Shown: positions 10,813-22,210, numbered from the stretch's first letter. The stretch is DNA of 64,000 nt from Chamaea fasciata (GCA_029207755.1 JARCOQ010000091.1:124001-188000), one strand, 5' to 3'. The notes: generated from the sequence alone by a model not told the origin. A program made the numbers and translations.

Positions 10813-11509
10813 ACAGCGGGCCCCGGGAACCGCCCCCGCCCCCCGGCCCGCGCTGAGGGCCCGGGGCCTCCGCCCTCAGACCGGCTCCGGCTCCAACCCG
10901 GCCCGGGCTCTGCTCCGGTCCCCCCGGCCCGCCCTGAGGGCCCGGGGGCTCTGCGCCGAGACCGGCCTTGCCCCTCCCCGCCTCGCCCTGTAGTAGATTT
11001 CTGTTTGGTTTGTGGGAAGAAACAGGTGTGAGAAGTGAGATTTGTGCTGGAGAGGTGCTGCTGGGAAGAAAGGATGGAGTAAATCTGCTCCAAGGATGTG
11101 CGATGAAGAATTCAGGGTCAGAGGTGGGCAGTATTTATAAACTGTCTCCATATTTCCCTGTATCTCTGGGTGTTTGGATTGAGCCTGGGATTGTCAGCTA
11201 TGTTATAAACAAGCCAACCCGGCTACTGAACTCCCAATGAACGTTTGGAAACCCTTGCACAGAAAGACAAGGTAGTAATGATTCCAAAGGAGAAAATGTA
11301 AATGAAGGGTAACGATTGCTGGGAAATTTCCTTAGGAATTGTGAACCTCACACAAACGGAATTTAGGAGGTGGAATCCCAGTTTCAGCCTTGGGCACGTG
11401 CAGGAGAAGAGGGATCCTTATTCACAGCAAGGAAAGCCCGGTGCCCCAGTGTGTCAGTGCACACAGTGCAATGTCCAGGAAATGAGCAGCAGGGACTGGC
11501 AGCAGCTGC

Positions 11510-11627
11510 AGGTGAGAGCTGTCACAGGCTGATTGAGGGGACAGAGCAGCCCCAGGTGAGAGCTGTCACACTGATGAGGGGACAGAGCAGCCCCAGGTGA
11601 GAGCTGTCACACTGATGAGGGGACAGG
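11510..11627 (+). repeat. 41-bp direct repeat, three copies
   Basis: Three units starting at 11510, 11554 and 11595 share AGGTGAGAGCTGTCACA and GAGGGGACAGAGCAGCCCC. Each contains a CAGGTGAG string that resembles a splice donor, so this may be a duplicated exon end, but no open frame runs across it. The same block is at 56794-56911. Confidence 0.75.
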
Positions 11628-11729
11628 TGTAAGCTGTAAAGGATAACGAGGGGGCGGGTCCTGCCAGCACTGCTTTAAGAGGGGAGCCCGAGCTCAGTTT
11701 GGCACGGAGCTGCGGGAGGAGAGGGGTTT

Positions 11730-12543
11730 ATGCTGGGCTCCCAGGTGAGGCTCATGGAAGGATGGTGAGTTCATCTCACAGGGGCTGGGGGAGGCCTTGG
11801 GCGTGGAACATTACTTCAGGAGGTGCTGAGGGACAAACCTTTGTGCCGAGCAGCAGCAGCACAAAAGGTTGAAATAAGTTTTGGTTTGGCATGTAGTGAT
11901 GGGATTGGCGTCTATGGTGTGCTAGTGTTATCTAAAGGTTTAAACTTTAATGTTTATTTTTAAAGCTTTAAGTTAATGAATTAATATAGGTTGCAAGACA
12001 TGGGCTTTTTCCTTTTTATTTGGCTAGCGGGAGGCCTTTAACTTTGGGGGGGCTCTGAGTATATGTTCTGGAGTATTATTGAGGGGATTGGACGTGGGGT
12101 TGTTTTTATTATATTCAGTAGTTTGACTGGGGGTGATAAGAGTTGGCTTTTTTTGCTGGAATTTTTTTGGGGTTGTCTGTTTGAAAATTTATGTATTTAT
12201 GCAGTTAAGTGTAGTGGTGTTTCCGGTGTAACTCTTCAGCTTATGTTATTGTTTGTGTGTTTGAGGTGGTCCACTTGTCTTACGCCCTGACCGATTGGCC
12301 AACAGATCTGCTGAGATCATACATCGATGTTTGTTTTATTTCTTGTAGCCGAATAAGAGACAGCAGCCCGGTGACAGCAGGAAATTCCCAGAGGGCGAGG
12401 CGGCCTTCTGTGGCACCCGACGTGGATTCTCATCCCCAGACGTCCAAGAGATAAGTGGAGGGTTCAGAGCCACAGAGGGGATGAAAGTGGAGTGCTGGGT
12501 CAGGACTTGTCAGGAGGGGTTTTTGAGTCAGGTTTGGAGATAG
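11730..12543 (+). CDS. Putative two-exon small ORF (69 aa), copy 1
   Basis: Proposed exon 1 (11730-11744) encodes MLGSQ and ends at a strong donor, CAG|GTGAGG. It follows a TTTAAG box and a short GC-rich leader that could be a promoter. Proposed exon 2 begins at 12349 after a TTATTTCTTGTAG acceptor and stays open in the same phase for 64 codons to TAG at 12541-12543. Within it are KFPEGEAAF and DVQEISGG. The same frame is found in four further copies of this exon downstream, open for 70 codons in two of them. No family recognised. The start codon context is weak and splicing is inferred from consensus only, so this may equally be a non-coding transcript. Confidence 0.25.
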
Positions 12544-12559
12544 GGATGTCCAAGATGTG

Positions 12560-13500
12560 CCAATTGAGAGTACAGGTGTACCAGCCCGACCCAAACCCGA
12601 AGGAGTAGCCCTAAAGACATGCCCGTTTCCCTGAGTGCGGGTACAGGCAGGAGCCCTTATGCAGGACAATGCCAGAAGGCCTGGCTGCGAGGTGTAGGGC
12701 TCTAAAGAAGTTGGGTTTAGAAGGGGGGAGGTGTAGCCACACACACAGAGGCTGAGGTAAAGGACTCAAGGACTAGAGGACACACGGTGAAACTCAGGGG
12801 AGCAGGCTAGGATACAAGTCAGAGTACAGGTGTAGCGGCCCTCACAGCACTGCTACCAGCACACTTCCCCTGAGAGCAGGTGCAGGCAGCAGCCCTAGTG
12901 CAGGAACACACCAGAAGCTCTGACCTGTGCAGACACTGTCAGGCTAGGGCCAGGCAGGAAGCGATAGTGGGGAGCAGGATCCAGCAGGGCTGGGGATAAC
13001 GGGGGTTTCCCGCCCCACCCACCCTGGGATTCCCTGTCTCTCCGCAGCCGGTGGAAGTGCTCCTGATTTCCCTCTCGAGGCGGCGGTTGGTAAGGCTTCG
13101 TGCCTTTTGCCACCGCAAAGAGTTCGGCTCTGTCAGCCTCTGCCCTGTCTCAGGGCCACGTTTAGGGTAGGCAGGGAACAACTGTGGATGTACCTGTCCT
13201 GCGTGCGGGACAGCTCTTGGGACCCTAACGGTGCAGAGCGTCCCCGGCTGCAAGGTCTAGGGCTCTGAAGAAGCAGGGTTCAGAAGGGGGGAGGTTACAG
13301 TGATGCACACAGAGGCTGAGGTAAAGGACTGAAGGACTAGAGAACACAGAGTGAAAATCAGGGGTACAGCCTAGGATACAAGTCAGAGTACAGGTATCCC
13401 GGTCCTCACAGTGCTGCTTCCAACACTGTTTCCCTGAGAGCAGGTGCAGGCAGCAATCCTAATGGCAAGGCAATGCCAGAAGTCCTGAGAGGTGCAGGCA
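12560..13500. repeat. Degenerate tandem duplication in intron-like DNA
   Basis: Three diverged copies of a segment with TACAAGTCAGAGTACAGGT, CCCTGAGAGCAGGTGCAGGC and GAAGGGGGGAGG recur. The GGGGGGAG string at about 12721 repeats at about 13284 (563 bp). Divergence is far higher than between the 45-kb copies, so this duplication is older. No gene seen. Confidence 0.7.
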
Positions 13501-13828
13501 GTAACCCTAAGCTAGGGCCAGGCAGGAAGTGACAGTGGTGGGGCCGAGTCCACAGGGTTGAGGTTCACCGGGGATGTCCACGCTGCGTTCCTGTCCTGCT
13601 CTGACCGGGGATGCTCACAGCCCTAATGGAGGCCACGGTGGGTGGGCTCAGTGCCAGTAATGCCTCTAAGGCTTTGGCGCTGCGAGCGTCAGCCTCCGAG
13701 CTCAGCTGAAGCACACACGGGGCCCGAGGACCCGGTCCTGCTTAAGAGACGGTGAGTAGCAGAGCTGCTGGTTTTTGGCTGATGTGCAGCTAAGATTATG
13801 CTTTGGTGTTTGGTTTTCTTTATTGTAG

Positions 13829-13879
13829 CTGACTAGGAGACAGCAGGCAAGTGACAGGAGGAATTTCCCAGAGGCATAG
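13829..13879 (+). pseudogene. Repeated exon E, copy 2 (interrupted)
   Basis: Starts after a TTTATTGTAG acceptor and aligns codon by codon with the exon at 12349, but a TAG stops it after 16 codons (NFPEA, then stop), with another stop further on. An older, frame-broken copy of the repeated exon. Confidence 0.4.
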
Positions 13880-14974
13880 GCGGCCTTCTTTGGGACCCAG
13901 CGTGGATTCACCTCCCCAGACATCTGAGAGATAAGTGGAGGGCTCGGAACTAGGGAGAGGATGAAAGCGGGGTACCAGGGCAGGGGTCAGCGGGAGGGAT
14001 TTTTTGAGTCGGGTTTGGAGATGGGGATGTCCCAGATGTGACCCCTTAGGCTACAATAAGGGAAAGTCTCATTCTGGATCACAGTGCTGAGGTGTGCAGG
14101 GCAGAGCAGTCCCAGGGTGTGTTGTGTCTGTTGTGCACTTTGTGTCTTTTGGGTGTCTTGTCTTTTCCTTTCGTCCTTTGAGGGGCCTGTCAAAACCTCT
14201 GGCATCAGTCTTAGCATTTCTGATCTCTGTGCTCCTCAGCCAGGTGCCTTTGTCTCAGCTGCTCGGACACTCATCAGAATCCATCTCTCTTCACAAGCAT
14301 CTAGTCCGATGCCTTTTCAGGTCTTGTTCTGAGCTGTACTGACAGCCGTGCACCGCCCTGATCCATTCCGGCGGGTTAGGTCTTGTGAGAATGCAAAGAC
14401 AGGTCGAGGATTCTGACCGTAGGGTTCTCGGGCATCCATCTCTGCATTTCTTGGGATAAGTCATCCCGATGGCATCTTGTTCCTGCAGGGTTCTCTGAGC
14501 CTGGCCAGCTCACCTTCCTTCTCACCTCGGTCATCTCATTCCGAGTTCTCTGGACCCTCAGGGTCATTCTTCTTGCCAGAGTTTTCTGTCCTTGTTGTGT
14601 CCCCTCGTTTGTCCTGTGCTGTGTCACGGGTGTTGGTGTGTGTTTGGCCGGGAGCTGCTCTGCCTTGCTGCTCAGTCTGGGTGTAGGGGTACGAGGGTAA
14701 TAGTGCCGGGGGCTTGAAATTTGTGATGTGGGGTGTAGTTAGACTGTAGAGGGTATTCCTAGATTGCCACAAGATGTCTGGAGCTGTCAAGGTATCCTGC
14801 AGCACTCTGACTTTTGTCCAAACTCTGTTTCAGATGCAGAGGGATGAAATCTGTGGCAGAGCCCCCCAGTCTGGGTGAGAGGGCTCCCCTGAGAAGGTCA
14901 GTCCCTGTTTCTGTTTGCAGGGGAGGTGTAAATGGTAGCCGTGTTACTGCTCTGTTCTTTGTCTTTATTTTTAG

Positions 14975-15433
14975 GTGGTGAAGCCGGATCTCAGCAGTCA
15001 AGCTGACGTGGGCGAGGTGAGCAGCGATGGGTGGACAGAAGCAGTTGCTATTGTTCAAGCCTCACTCGCTGGTGCAACTCTAAGCCTCCGTTATTGTGTG
15101 TTTTAGGGAGTCCACTCGCAGGAGGCCGAGCTCCCCTCTCACCAACGGGACGACAGACCCGCGTCACCTCACCCGTGAGCCCTCCGGGAGCGTTCCAGGA
15201 GTCTGTGATGGAGCCTTGATCTTCTCCTTGTGAAGGCCCCATCCAGGTAGTCTTGGATAACGGCCGAGGAGTTGAGGTGAGTCAGGGAGGAGAAGGAGGG
15301 ATGGTCCCCTCAAGTTCCAGCGCTGCCACGTCACATTGTCTGCTCTTTACCCAGGCAGACCCTGCGACGCCGGCGTTGGCCTCTGAGCGCAGCTGAAGCA
15401 CGGGGCCGAGGACACAGGCAAGCTTAGGAGACA
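14975..15433 (+). other. Three-exon chain X1-X2-X3 with consensus splice sites
   Basis: X1 (14975-15016, 42 nt) lies between TTATTTTTAG and GAG|GTGAGC and encodes VVKPDLSSQADVGE. X2 (15107-15174, 68 nt) lies between GTGTTTTAG and ACCC|GTGAGC. X3 (15355-15433, 79 nt) lies between TTTACCCAG and ACA|GTGAGT. One frame stays open across all three and ends at TAG 15425-15427, six bases before the X3 donor. X1 is closed in the other two frames. Copies: 17957-18415 and 60263-60721; in the former, one X1 change is silent (GTG to GTA) and one X3 change is not. I know of no family with this peptide. No in-frame start is visible nearby, so this could be a remnant or part of a spliced lncRNA. Confidence 0.35.
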
Positions 15434-15510
15434 GTGAGTAGCAGAATTGTCGGGTTTTGGGTGATGGGCTGCCAAGATTATGCTTTGATGTTTGGTTTTC
15501 TTTATTGTAG

Positions 15511-15723
15511 CTGTGTAGGAGACAACAGCCCAGCAACAGCAGGAATTTCCCTGAGGGAGAGGCGGCCTTCTTTGCCACCCAGCGTGGATTCACCTCCCTA
15601 GACGTCCGAGAGATAAGTGGAGGGCTCGGAGCCAGGGAGGGCTTGAAAGCGGGGTGTGGGATCAGGGGCCACCGGGAGGGATTTTTTGAGTCATTTTTGG
15701 TGACAGGGATGTCCAAGAAGTGA
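15511..15723 (+). other. Repeated exon E, copy 3 (open 70 codons)
   Basis: After TTTATTGTAG the frame homologous to the exon at 12349 is open for 70 codons to TGA at 15721-15723, with NFPEGEAAFFATQRGF and DVREISGG in matching positions. Changes relative to the first copy are mostly amino-acid-changing, so purifying selection is not evident. Nearly identical copies are at 18493-18705 and 60799-61011. Confidence 0.3.
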
Positions 15724-16813
15724 CCGCTTAGGCTACAGAAAGTCTCATTCTGGATCAGAGTGCCGAGGTGTGCCGGGCAGAGCAGTCCTGGTGTGTGTTG
15801 TGTCACTTGTCTGTTATGCACTCTGTCTGTTTGGTGTCTTGTCTTTTCCTTTTGTCCTTTGAGGGGCCTATCAAAACCCCTGGCATCAGTCTTAGCATTT
15901 CTGATCTCTGTGCTCCTCAGCCAGGTGCCTTTGTCTCAGCTGCTCGGACACTCATCAGAATCCATCTCTCTTCACAAGCATCCAGTCCGATGCCTTTTCA
16001 GGTCTTGTTCTGAGCTGTACTGACAGCCGTGCACCGCCCTGATCCATTCCGGCGGGTTAGGTCTTGTGAGAATGCAAAGGCAGGTAGAGGATTCTGACCG
16101 TAGGATTCTCGGGCATCCATCTCTGCATTTCTTGGGATAAGTCATCCCGATGGCATCTTGTTCCTGCAGGGTTCTCTGAGCCTGGCCAGCTCACCTTCCT
16201 TCTCACCTCGGTCATCTCATTCCGAGTTCTCTGGACCCTCAGGGTCATTCTTCTTGCCCAGAGTTTTCTGTCCCTGTTGTGTCCCCTCGTTTGTCCTGTG
16301 CTGTGTCACGGGTGTTGGTGTGTGTTTGGCCCGGAGCTGCTCTGCCTTGATGCTCAGTCTGGGTGTAGGGGTAATAGGATAATAGTGCTGGGGGCTTGAA
16401 ATTTGTGATGTGGAGTGTAGCAGGGCTGTCGAGGGTATTCCTAGATTTCCACAAGATATGTGGAGCTGTCAAGGTATCCTGCAGCACTCTGACTGTTGTT
16501 CTGACTTTCTTTCAGATGCAGGTGGATGAAATCTGTGGCAGAGCCCCCCATCCTGGGTGAGGGGGCTCCCCTGAGAAGGTCGGTCACTGTTTTGATTTGC
16601 AGGGGAGGTGTAAATGGTGGCCGTGTTACAGCTCTGTTCTTTGTCTTTATTTTTAGACCAGACCCTGCGACGCCGGCGTTGGCCTCTGAGCGCAGCTGAA
16701 GCACAGGGCCGAGGACACAGGCAAGCTTAGGAGACTGTGAGTAGCAGAATTGCTGGTTTCTGGCTGATGTGCTGCTAAGAGCACAGGGTCACGTTTAGTT
16801 CTCTTTATTGTAG

Positions 16814-16912
16814 CTGACGAGGAGACACCAGCCTGGTCACAGCAGGAATTTCCCCGAGGGAGAGGCAGCCTTCTTTGGGACCCGGCGTGGATGCACCTCC
16901 CCAGACATCTGA
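16814..16912 (+). pseudogene. Repeated exon E, copy 4 (interrupted)
   Basis: Same acceptor and frame as the other E copies, but TGA ends it after 32 codons (at DI, then stop). Lies in the short S unit. The 45-kb copy starts at 62102 with the same interruption. Confidence 0.4.
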
Positions 16913-17956
16913 GAGATAAGTGGAGAGCTCAGAGCCGTAGAGGGCATGAAAGAAGAGTGTGGGGTCACTAGCAAGGTTTTTTGAGTCAGGTTTGAAGACA
17001 GGGATGTCTAAGCTGTGACCCCTTAGGTTTCATCCAGGGAGAGTCTCATTCTGGATCACAGTGCCGAGGTGTGCAGGGCAGAGCAGTCCTGGTGTGTGTT
17101 GTGTCTGTTGTGCACTCTGTGTCTTGGGTGTCTTGTGTGTGCTGTCTTTTCCCTTAGCCCTTCAGGGGCCTGTCAAAACCTCTGGCATCAGTCTTAGCAT
17201 TTCTGATCTCTGTGCTCCTCAGCCAGGTGCCTTTGTCTCAGCTGCTCGGACACTCATCAGAATCCATCTCTCTTCACAAGCATCCAGTCCGATGCCTTTT
17301 CAGGTCTTGTTCTGAGCTGTACTGACAGCCGTGCACCGCCCTGATCCATTCGGCGGGTTAGGTCTTGTGAGAATGCAAAGACAGGTCGAGGATTCTGACC
17401 GTAGGATTCTCGGGCATCCATCTCTGCATTTCTTGGGATAAGTCATCCCGATGGCATCTTGTTCCTGCAGGGTTCTCTGAGCCTGGCCAGCTCACCTTCC
17501 TTCTCACCTCGGTCATCTCATTCCGAGTTCTCTGGACCCTCAGGGTCATTCTTCTTGCCAGAGTTTTCTGTCCCTGTTGTGTCCCCTCGTTTGTCCTGTG
17601 CTGTGTCACGGGTGTTGGTGTGTGTTTGGCCGGGAGCTGCTCTGCCTTGATGCTCAGTCTGGGTGTAGGGGTACGAGGGTAATAGTGCCGGGGGCTTGAA
17701 ATTTGTGATGTGGGGTGTAGTTAGACTGTAGAGGGTATTCCTAGATTGCCACAAGATGTCTGGAGCTGTCAAGGTATCCTGCAGCACTCTGACTTTTGTC
17801 CAAACTCTGTTTCAGATGCAGAGGGATGAAATCTGTGGCAGAGCCCCCCATCCTGGGTGAGAGGGCTCCCCTGAGAAGGTCAGTCCCTGTTTCTGTTTGC
17901 AGGGGAGGTGTAAATGGTAGCCGTGTTACAGCTCTGTTCTTTGTCTTTATTTTTAG

Positions 17957-18415
17957 GTGGTAAAGCCGGATCTCAGCAGTCAAGCTGACGTGGGCGAGGT
18001 GAGCAGCGATGGGTGGACAGAAGCAGTTGCTATTGTTCAAGCCTCACTCGCTGGTGCAACTCTAAGCCTCCGTTATTGTGTGTTTTAGGGAGTCCACTCG
18101 CAGGAGGCCGAGCTCCCCTCTCACCAACGGGACGACAGACCCGCGTCACCTCACCCGTGAGCCCTCCGGGAGCATTCCAGGAGTCTGTGATGGAGCCTTG
18201 ATCTTCTCCTTGTGAAGGCCCCATCCAGGTAGGCTTGGATAACGGGCGAGGAGTTGAGGTGAGTCAGGGAGGAGAAGGAGGGATGGTCCCCTCAAGTTCC
18301 AGCGCTGCCACGTCACCTTGTCTGCTCTTTACCCAGGCAGACCCTGCGACGCCGGCGTTGGCCTCTGAGCGCAGCTGAAGCACGGGGCCGAGGACACGGG
18401 CAAGCTTAGGAGACA
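17957..18415 (+). other. Second copy of X1-X2-X3 chain
   Basis: X1 17957-17998, X2 18089-18156, X3 18337-18415. All six splice sites are preserved. This L unit is the one with no counterpart in the 56-64 kb copy. Confidence 0.35.
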
Positions 18416-18492
18416 GTGAGTAGCAGAATTGTCGGGTTTTGGGTGATGGGCTGCCAAGATTATGCTTTGATGTTTGGTTTTCTTTATTGTAG

Positions 18493-18705
18493 CTGTGTAG
18501 GAGACAACAGCCCAGCAACAGCAGGAATTTCCCTGAGGGAGAGGCGGCCTTCTTTGCCACCCAGTGTGGATTCACCTCCCTAGACGTCCGAGAGATAAGT
18601 GGAGGGCTCGGAGCCAGGGAGGGCTTGAAAGTGGGGTGTGGGATCAGGGGCCACCGGGAGGGATTTTTTGAGTCATTTTTGGTGACAGGGATGTCCAAGA
18701 AGTGA
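18493..18705 (+). other. Repeated exon E, copy 5 (open 70 codons)
   Basis: Nearly identical to the 15511 copy, with CGT to TGT and GCG to GTG changes, open to the same TGA. Acceptor TTTATTGTAG intact. Confidence 0.3.
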
Positions 18706-19559
18706 CCGCTTAGGCTACAGAAAGTCTCATTCTGGATCAGAGTGCCGAGGTGTGCAGGGCAGAGCAGTCCTGGTGTGTGTTGTGTCACTTGTCTGTTGTG
18801 CACTCTGTCTGTTTGGTGTCTTGTCTTTTCCTTTCGTCCTTTGAGGGGCCTGTCAAAACCTCTGGCATCAGTCTTAGCATTTCTGATCTCTGTGCTCCTC
18901 AGCCAGGTGCCTTTGTCTCAGCTGCTCGGACACTCATCAGAATCCATCTCTCTTCACAAGCATCCAGTCCGATGCCTTTTCAGGTCTTGTTCTGAGCTGT
19001 ACTGACAGCCGTGCACCGCCCTGATCCATTCCGGCGGGTTAGGTCTTGTGAGAATGCAAAGACAGGTCGAGGATTCTGACCGTAGGATTCTCGGGCATCC
19101 ATCTCTGCATTTCTTGGGATAAGTCATCCCGATGGCATCTTGTTCCTGCAGGGTTCTCTGAGCCTGGCCAGCTCACCTTCCGTCTCACCTCGGTCATCTC
19201 ATTCCGAGTTCTCTGGACCCTCAGGGTCATTCTTCTTGCCCAGCGTTTTCTGTCCCTGTTGTGTCCCCTCGTTTGTCCTGTGCTGTGTCACGGGTGTTGG
19301 TGTGTGTTTGGCCGGGAGCTGCTCTGCCTTGCTGCTCAGTCTGGGTGTGGGGGTAATAGGATAATAGTGCTGGGGGCTTGAAATTTGTGATGTGGAGTGT
19401 AGCAGGGCTGTCGAGGGTATTCCTAGATTTCCACAAGATATGTGGAGCTGTCAAGGTATCCTGCAGCACTCTGACTTTTGTCCCAACTTTCTTTCAGATG
19501 CAGAGGGATGAAATCCGTGGCAGAGCCCCCCATCCTGGGTGAGGGGCTCCCCTGAGAAG

Positions 19560-21860
19560 ATCGATCGCTATTCAAGGTGAGAGTCACATATTTCACATTT
19601 TTTGGCACTCCAGTGCAGGCCACCTGCATTTACAGCTTGAAACAGGTGAGTCCCTTGGTAACCCCTGGGCAGCAGCTGGAGCCTGCTCCGGGCTGGGCTG
19701 AGGGAGCAAACACTTGTGGCTGACACAGCTCCACACTGGGGGTACTTGGGAAAACACCTGCCTTGTCCTGGATTGGTTTTTTTTTTGAGCTTTTGACAAG
19801 GTTTTAGTCATCACCTTGGTAAAAATAAATGGTAAGGACTGAAAACATGAGAGGCTGGCAGGTTATATGCACGAAAGACAACTTTTTTTTTCTTAAATAT
19901 TTGTGCAACCTATATCTTAATTTTGAGACTCTTTTTTGGTCAACTTTATTGTAAAACCCCCTTATTTTCAAGTTAGCTGCTTCAATAATGAATTTGTTTT
20001 ACAAATACCCGCTAATGTCCGAAGGTTAAAGCACTAACACCAACATCCCACCTCTTTTATTTTTGCAGCAAAATTTTATCTTTACTAAACTTGAAACTTG
20101 ATGTTTTTGCAGGTAGTAAGTTAAAGAAGGTGTTTATCTGCCCATCACTGATAGTCAGGGTCATGAAGAAATTGCTCTAGTGTTCTAAAATAAATGCAGA
20201 TTTTTAGGCCTCTCCCATTCTCTCTGACTAGCAGCATGTGAATTGATTTTTGATCTCCTTTCTGTTGGTGTCTGTGGGTTTTAAGCTGCATGGAGAAGGT
20301 GTCTGTGGACATGGCACCCAGGGAATGGTGCTGGGAAGGGCAGGATGGAAAGGAGCTGCTCAGGAATCCAGAGCAGCAGTGGAGTGGGAGCTGGTGCTGC
20401 TGCCTCAGTCACACCCTCCTGGACAGTCTGTGCAGTGATAATATTCCTACTTTCCTTCCTGAACCTGGGGTTGGAGGAGAACATGAGTCTTGGCATTGTT
20501 GGAAAAGGGAACTCCAGGGAAAAACTGCTGTTTGTGTCCTCAGAGAGCAGTGGGAAGAGCCTGGGAGAAATCCTGGCTGGCTGAGGGATCCTTGTGTCCC
20601 CTCAGGAATAAATCCCTGCGTCTCCTCAGACCTGCTGGTTTGCAGTAGAGTTTGGGCACCTTTCGCTGCAGCTGTGGTTCTTAATAACTGGAAGTCCATG
20701 GATTGCTGGGCGATTCCCATAAGTTCTCCTATTTTGTAGGAGCTGCACGGTGAGGTCAGCATTCTGATGGAGGCCCTGGCACAGCTGCCAAGGGCAAGGA
20801 ACGTGGAGCATCCCGGGGCTTCTCCCACCCGAGTTTCTCCCGGAGCGTGCTGCGTGTCGTGCCGGATGTTTAACCCGGGTTTGGGGTGTTCTCCTGCAGT
20901 CCCAGCTCTGACTGCTGCCCCCGAGCCCCGGCCTTGCTCGGTCCCAGCACTGAACCTGGCAGGTGGGTGTGCTTTTCCAGCCCTTGAATCCCACGGGCAA
21001 TCCCAGATTCCCGGAGCTCCCCGAGGCACAGCCTGGCCTCCCTCCCTGGGAGCTGCATTTCAGTCTGCCTGGACCAAGGCCATCCTGTTTGAGACTTTAT
21101 TCCTGTTGCTTTTCCTCTTCCAGGTTGTGGGCAAAAAGGAGAGAGCCAGTAGGAAGTGAAGCCACTGGAAGGCCTTATCCCAGTCCAAGGTTGGATAGGA
21201 GTAACTGGACCTGTTGAATTCCCACTTCCCTTTAAATTAGAGCAGAGGAAGCAGATTTTAAATCATCATTCCATGAACTTTCACCAACTTCATGACTCTT
21301 GCAGAAGTTTTCAATGTTAGAAATTCCTGAGCTTGTTTTCCAGGCAAGCTTGGATTTAGATGTTATTCCTTCCTTTTATTTGAAGGAATAACTCTGATTT
21401 TCTCTCTGATTTTAGTAAGGGAATATTTATTTATTCCAATTTTCCATCCTAATTGGAATTTTTGCACCTTGTAGAGCACATTTCCAAGGAAATTTACCCA
21501 ATTAATGTTGGTAAATCAGGAATTGTCCAGCACCATCTCCACAAAATTCTGTGAATTCCCAAGAAAACGTTGAAGTATTTATTTGCCATGATTCATCTCT
21601 TTGTAAAGTTCAATTTACTGCATTTTTAATTACATAAATGCCATTAAAACCTGAATCCAGGCCTAGCTGCTGTTCCTTGGACACAGGGGGCTGGTTCTTT
21701 CCTACCTTGGCACATTTGGGTGTTTGTCCAAAATGAGCTTCCCACTAAAATAGAATTTGTTTCCAAGCAAAAGTGGGAATTGTCTAGAAAACCTTCTGTT
21801 CTGGGGGGCACTGGGTTTGTTTCCCTTATTGCTGCATAATTGAGGAAAGCCATGGTGCTT
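19560..21860. other. Intron/intergenic-like DNA, no clear gene
   Basis: Ordinary mixed-composition vertebrate DNA. The part to 20394 recurs at the window end (63170-64000). Possible acceptors occur at 20739 (ATTTTGTAG before GAGCTGCACG) and near 21123 (CTCTTCCAG before GTTGTGGGCAAAAAGGAG, open to a TGA 12 codons on). They are not backed by matching donors or a start, so I do not call a gene. Confidence 0.5.
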
Positions 21861-21884
21861 TTTTAGGCAGTGGCAGGAGGTGAA

Positions 21885-22210
21885 AGCTGCATTTATTTAA
21901 TTTTGTATTTTATTTCTTGTTATTTTTGTATTTTTATGCTCTTTTGTTGTGGTTTCTCATGTTGCGTTTTGTGGTTTTTCAAAGACTTTTTCTTCCGTTT
22001 TTTAATTTTTATATTTTTTTCTTTAGCTATTTATTTACTTGTTAAAACTACTTTTAGTTTTTTATTTTAATTTTTTGTTTAAATTTTTTTTTCCACTTTT
22101 TTGTTACTTTGAAATTTTTTTCTTTTGGTATTTTAATTTTATTTATTATTTTCTATAGTTTTGGTTTATTTTTTCATGTTTTCTTTGTTCCTTTTTTTTT
22201 TCCCCATACT
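21885..22210 (+). repeat. T-rich low-complexity tract
   Basis: About 320 bp dominated by T with TTTTATTT-like strings and few C or G. Any open frames (phenylalanine/leucine/isoleucine-rich) reflect composition only. Confidence 0.8.

Larger units (their letters stand above)
9985..10990 (+). promoter_or_regulatory. CpG-island promoter, copy 1
   Basis: About 1 kb of very CpG-rich DNA. It contains a CTCGG pentamer run near 10275-10303, a 22-bp GC-box array (10357-10620), a CHR-like TTTGAA at 10761-10766, inverted CCAAT boxes (ATTGG) within 10774-10779 and 10807-10812, and a final GC-rich part up to 10990, after which base composition drops abruptly. This is the signature of a broad housekeeping or cell-cycle promoter. 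Transcription into the gene-like region to the right is likely, and divergent transcription into S2 is possible. There is no TATA box. Long alanine/arginine/glycine-rich open frames here come from the CG-rich repeat. Confidence 0.7.
13940..19500. repeat. Tandem array of 1.68-kb (L) and 1.30-kb (S) units
   Basis: The landmark AGTCTCATTCTGGATCA recurs near 14061, 15737, 17041 and 18721, giving unit lengths of about 1676, 1304 and 1680 bp and a fourth partial unit: L-S-L-partial. Each unit carries exon-like E (after TTTATTGTAG) and an ATGCAGAGGGATGAAAT segment after TTTCAG. L units also have three further exon-like segments with consensus splice sites. The S unit lacks about 380 bp between the TTATTTTTAG acceptor and the GACCCTGCGACGCC segment. 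Flanking intron sequence is as conserved as the exon-like parts. Confidence 0.9.

Noticed and set aside
15282..15821. 179-codon minus-strand frame, repeated at 18264-18803 and 60570-61109
   Set aside because: It lies antisense to exon-like X3 and E and their introns, which have good plus-strand splice signals. Its recurrence is fully explained by unit duplication.
15760..16023. 87-codon plus-strand frame (LASVLAFLISVLLSQ) seen in every unit
   Set aside because: Two other frames are open over the same bases, and the DNA is nearly identical between units regardless of codon position, so no coding signal can be separated.
20290..20739. 149-codon plus-strand frame
   Set aside because: Composition is intron-like, no splice or start context supports it, and no domain is recognisable; only its first part is in the duplicated copy at the window end.
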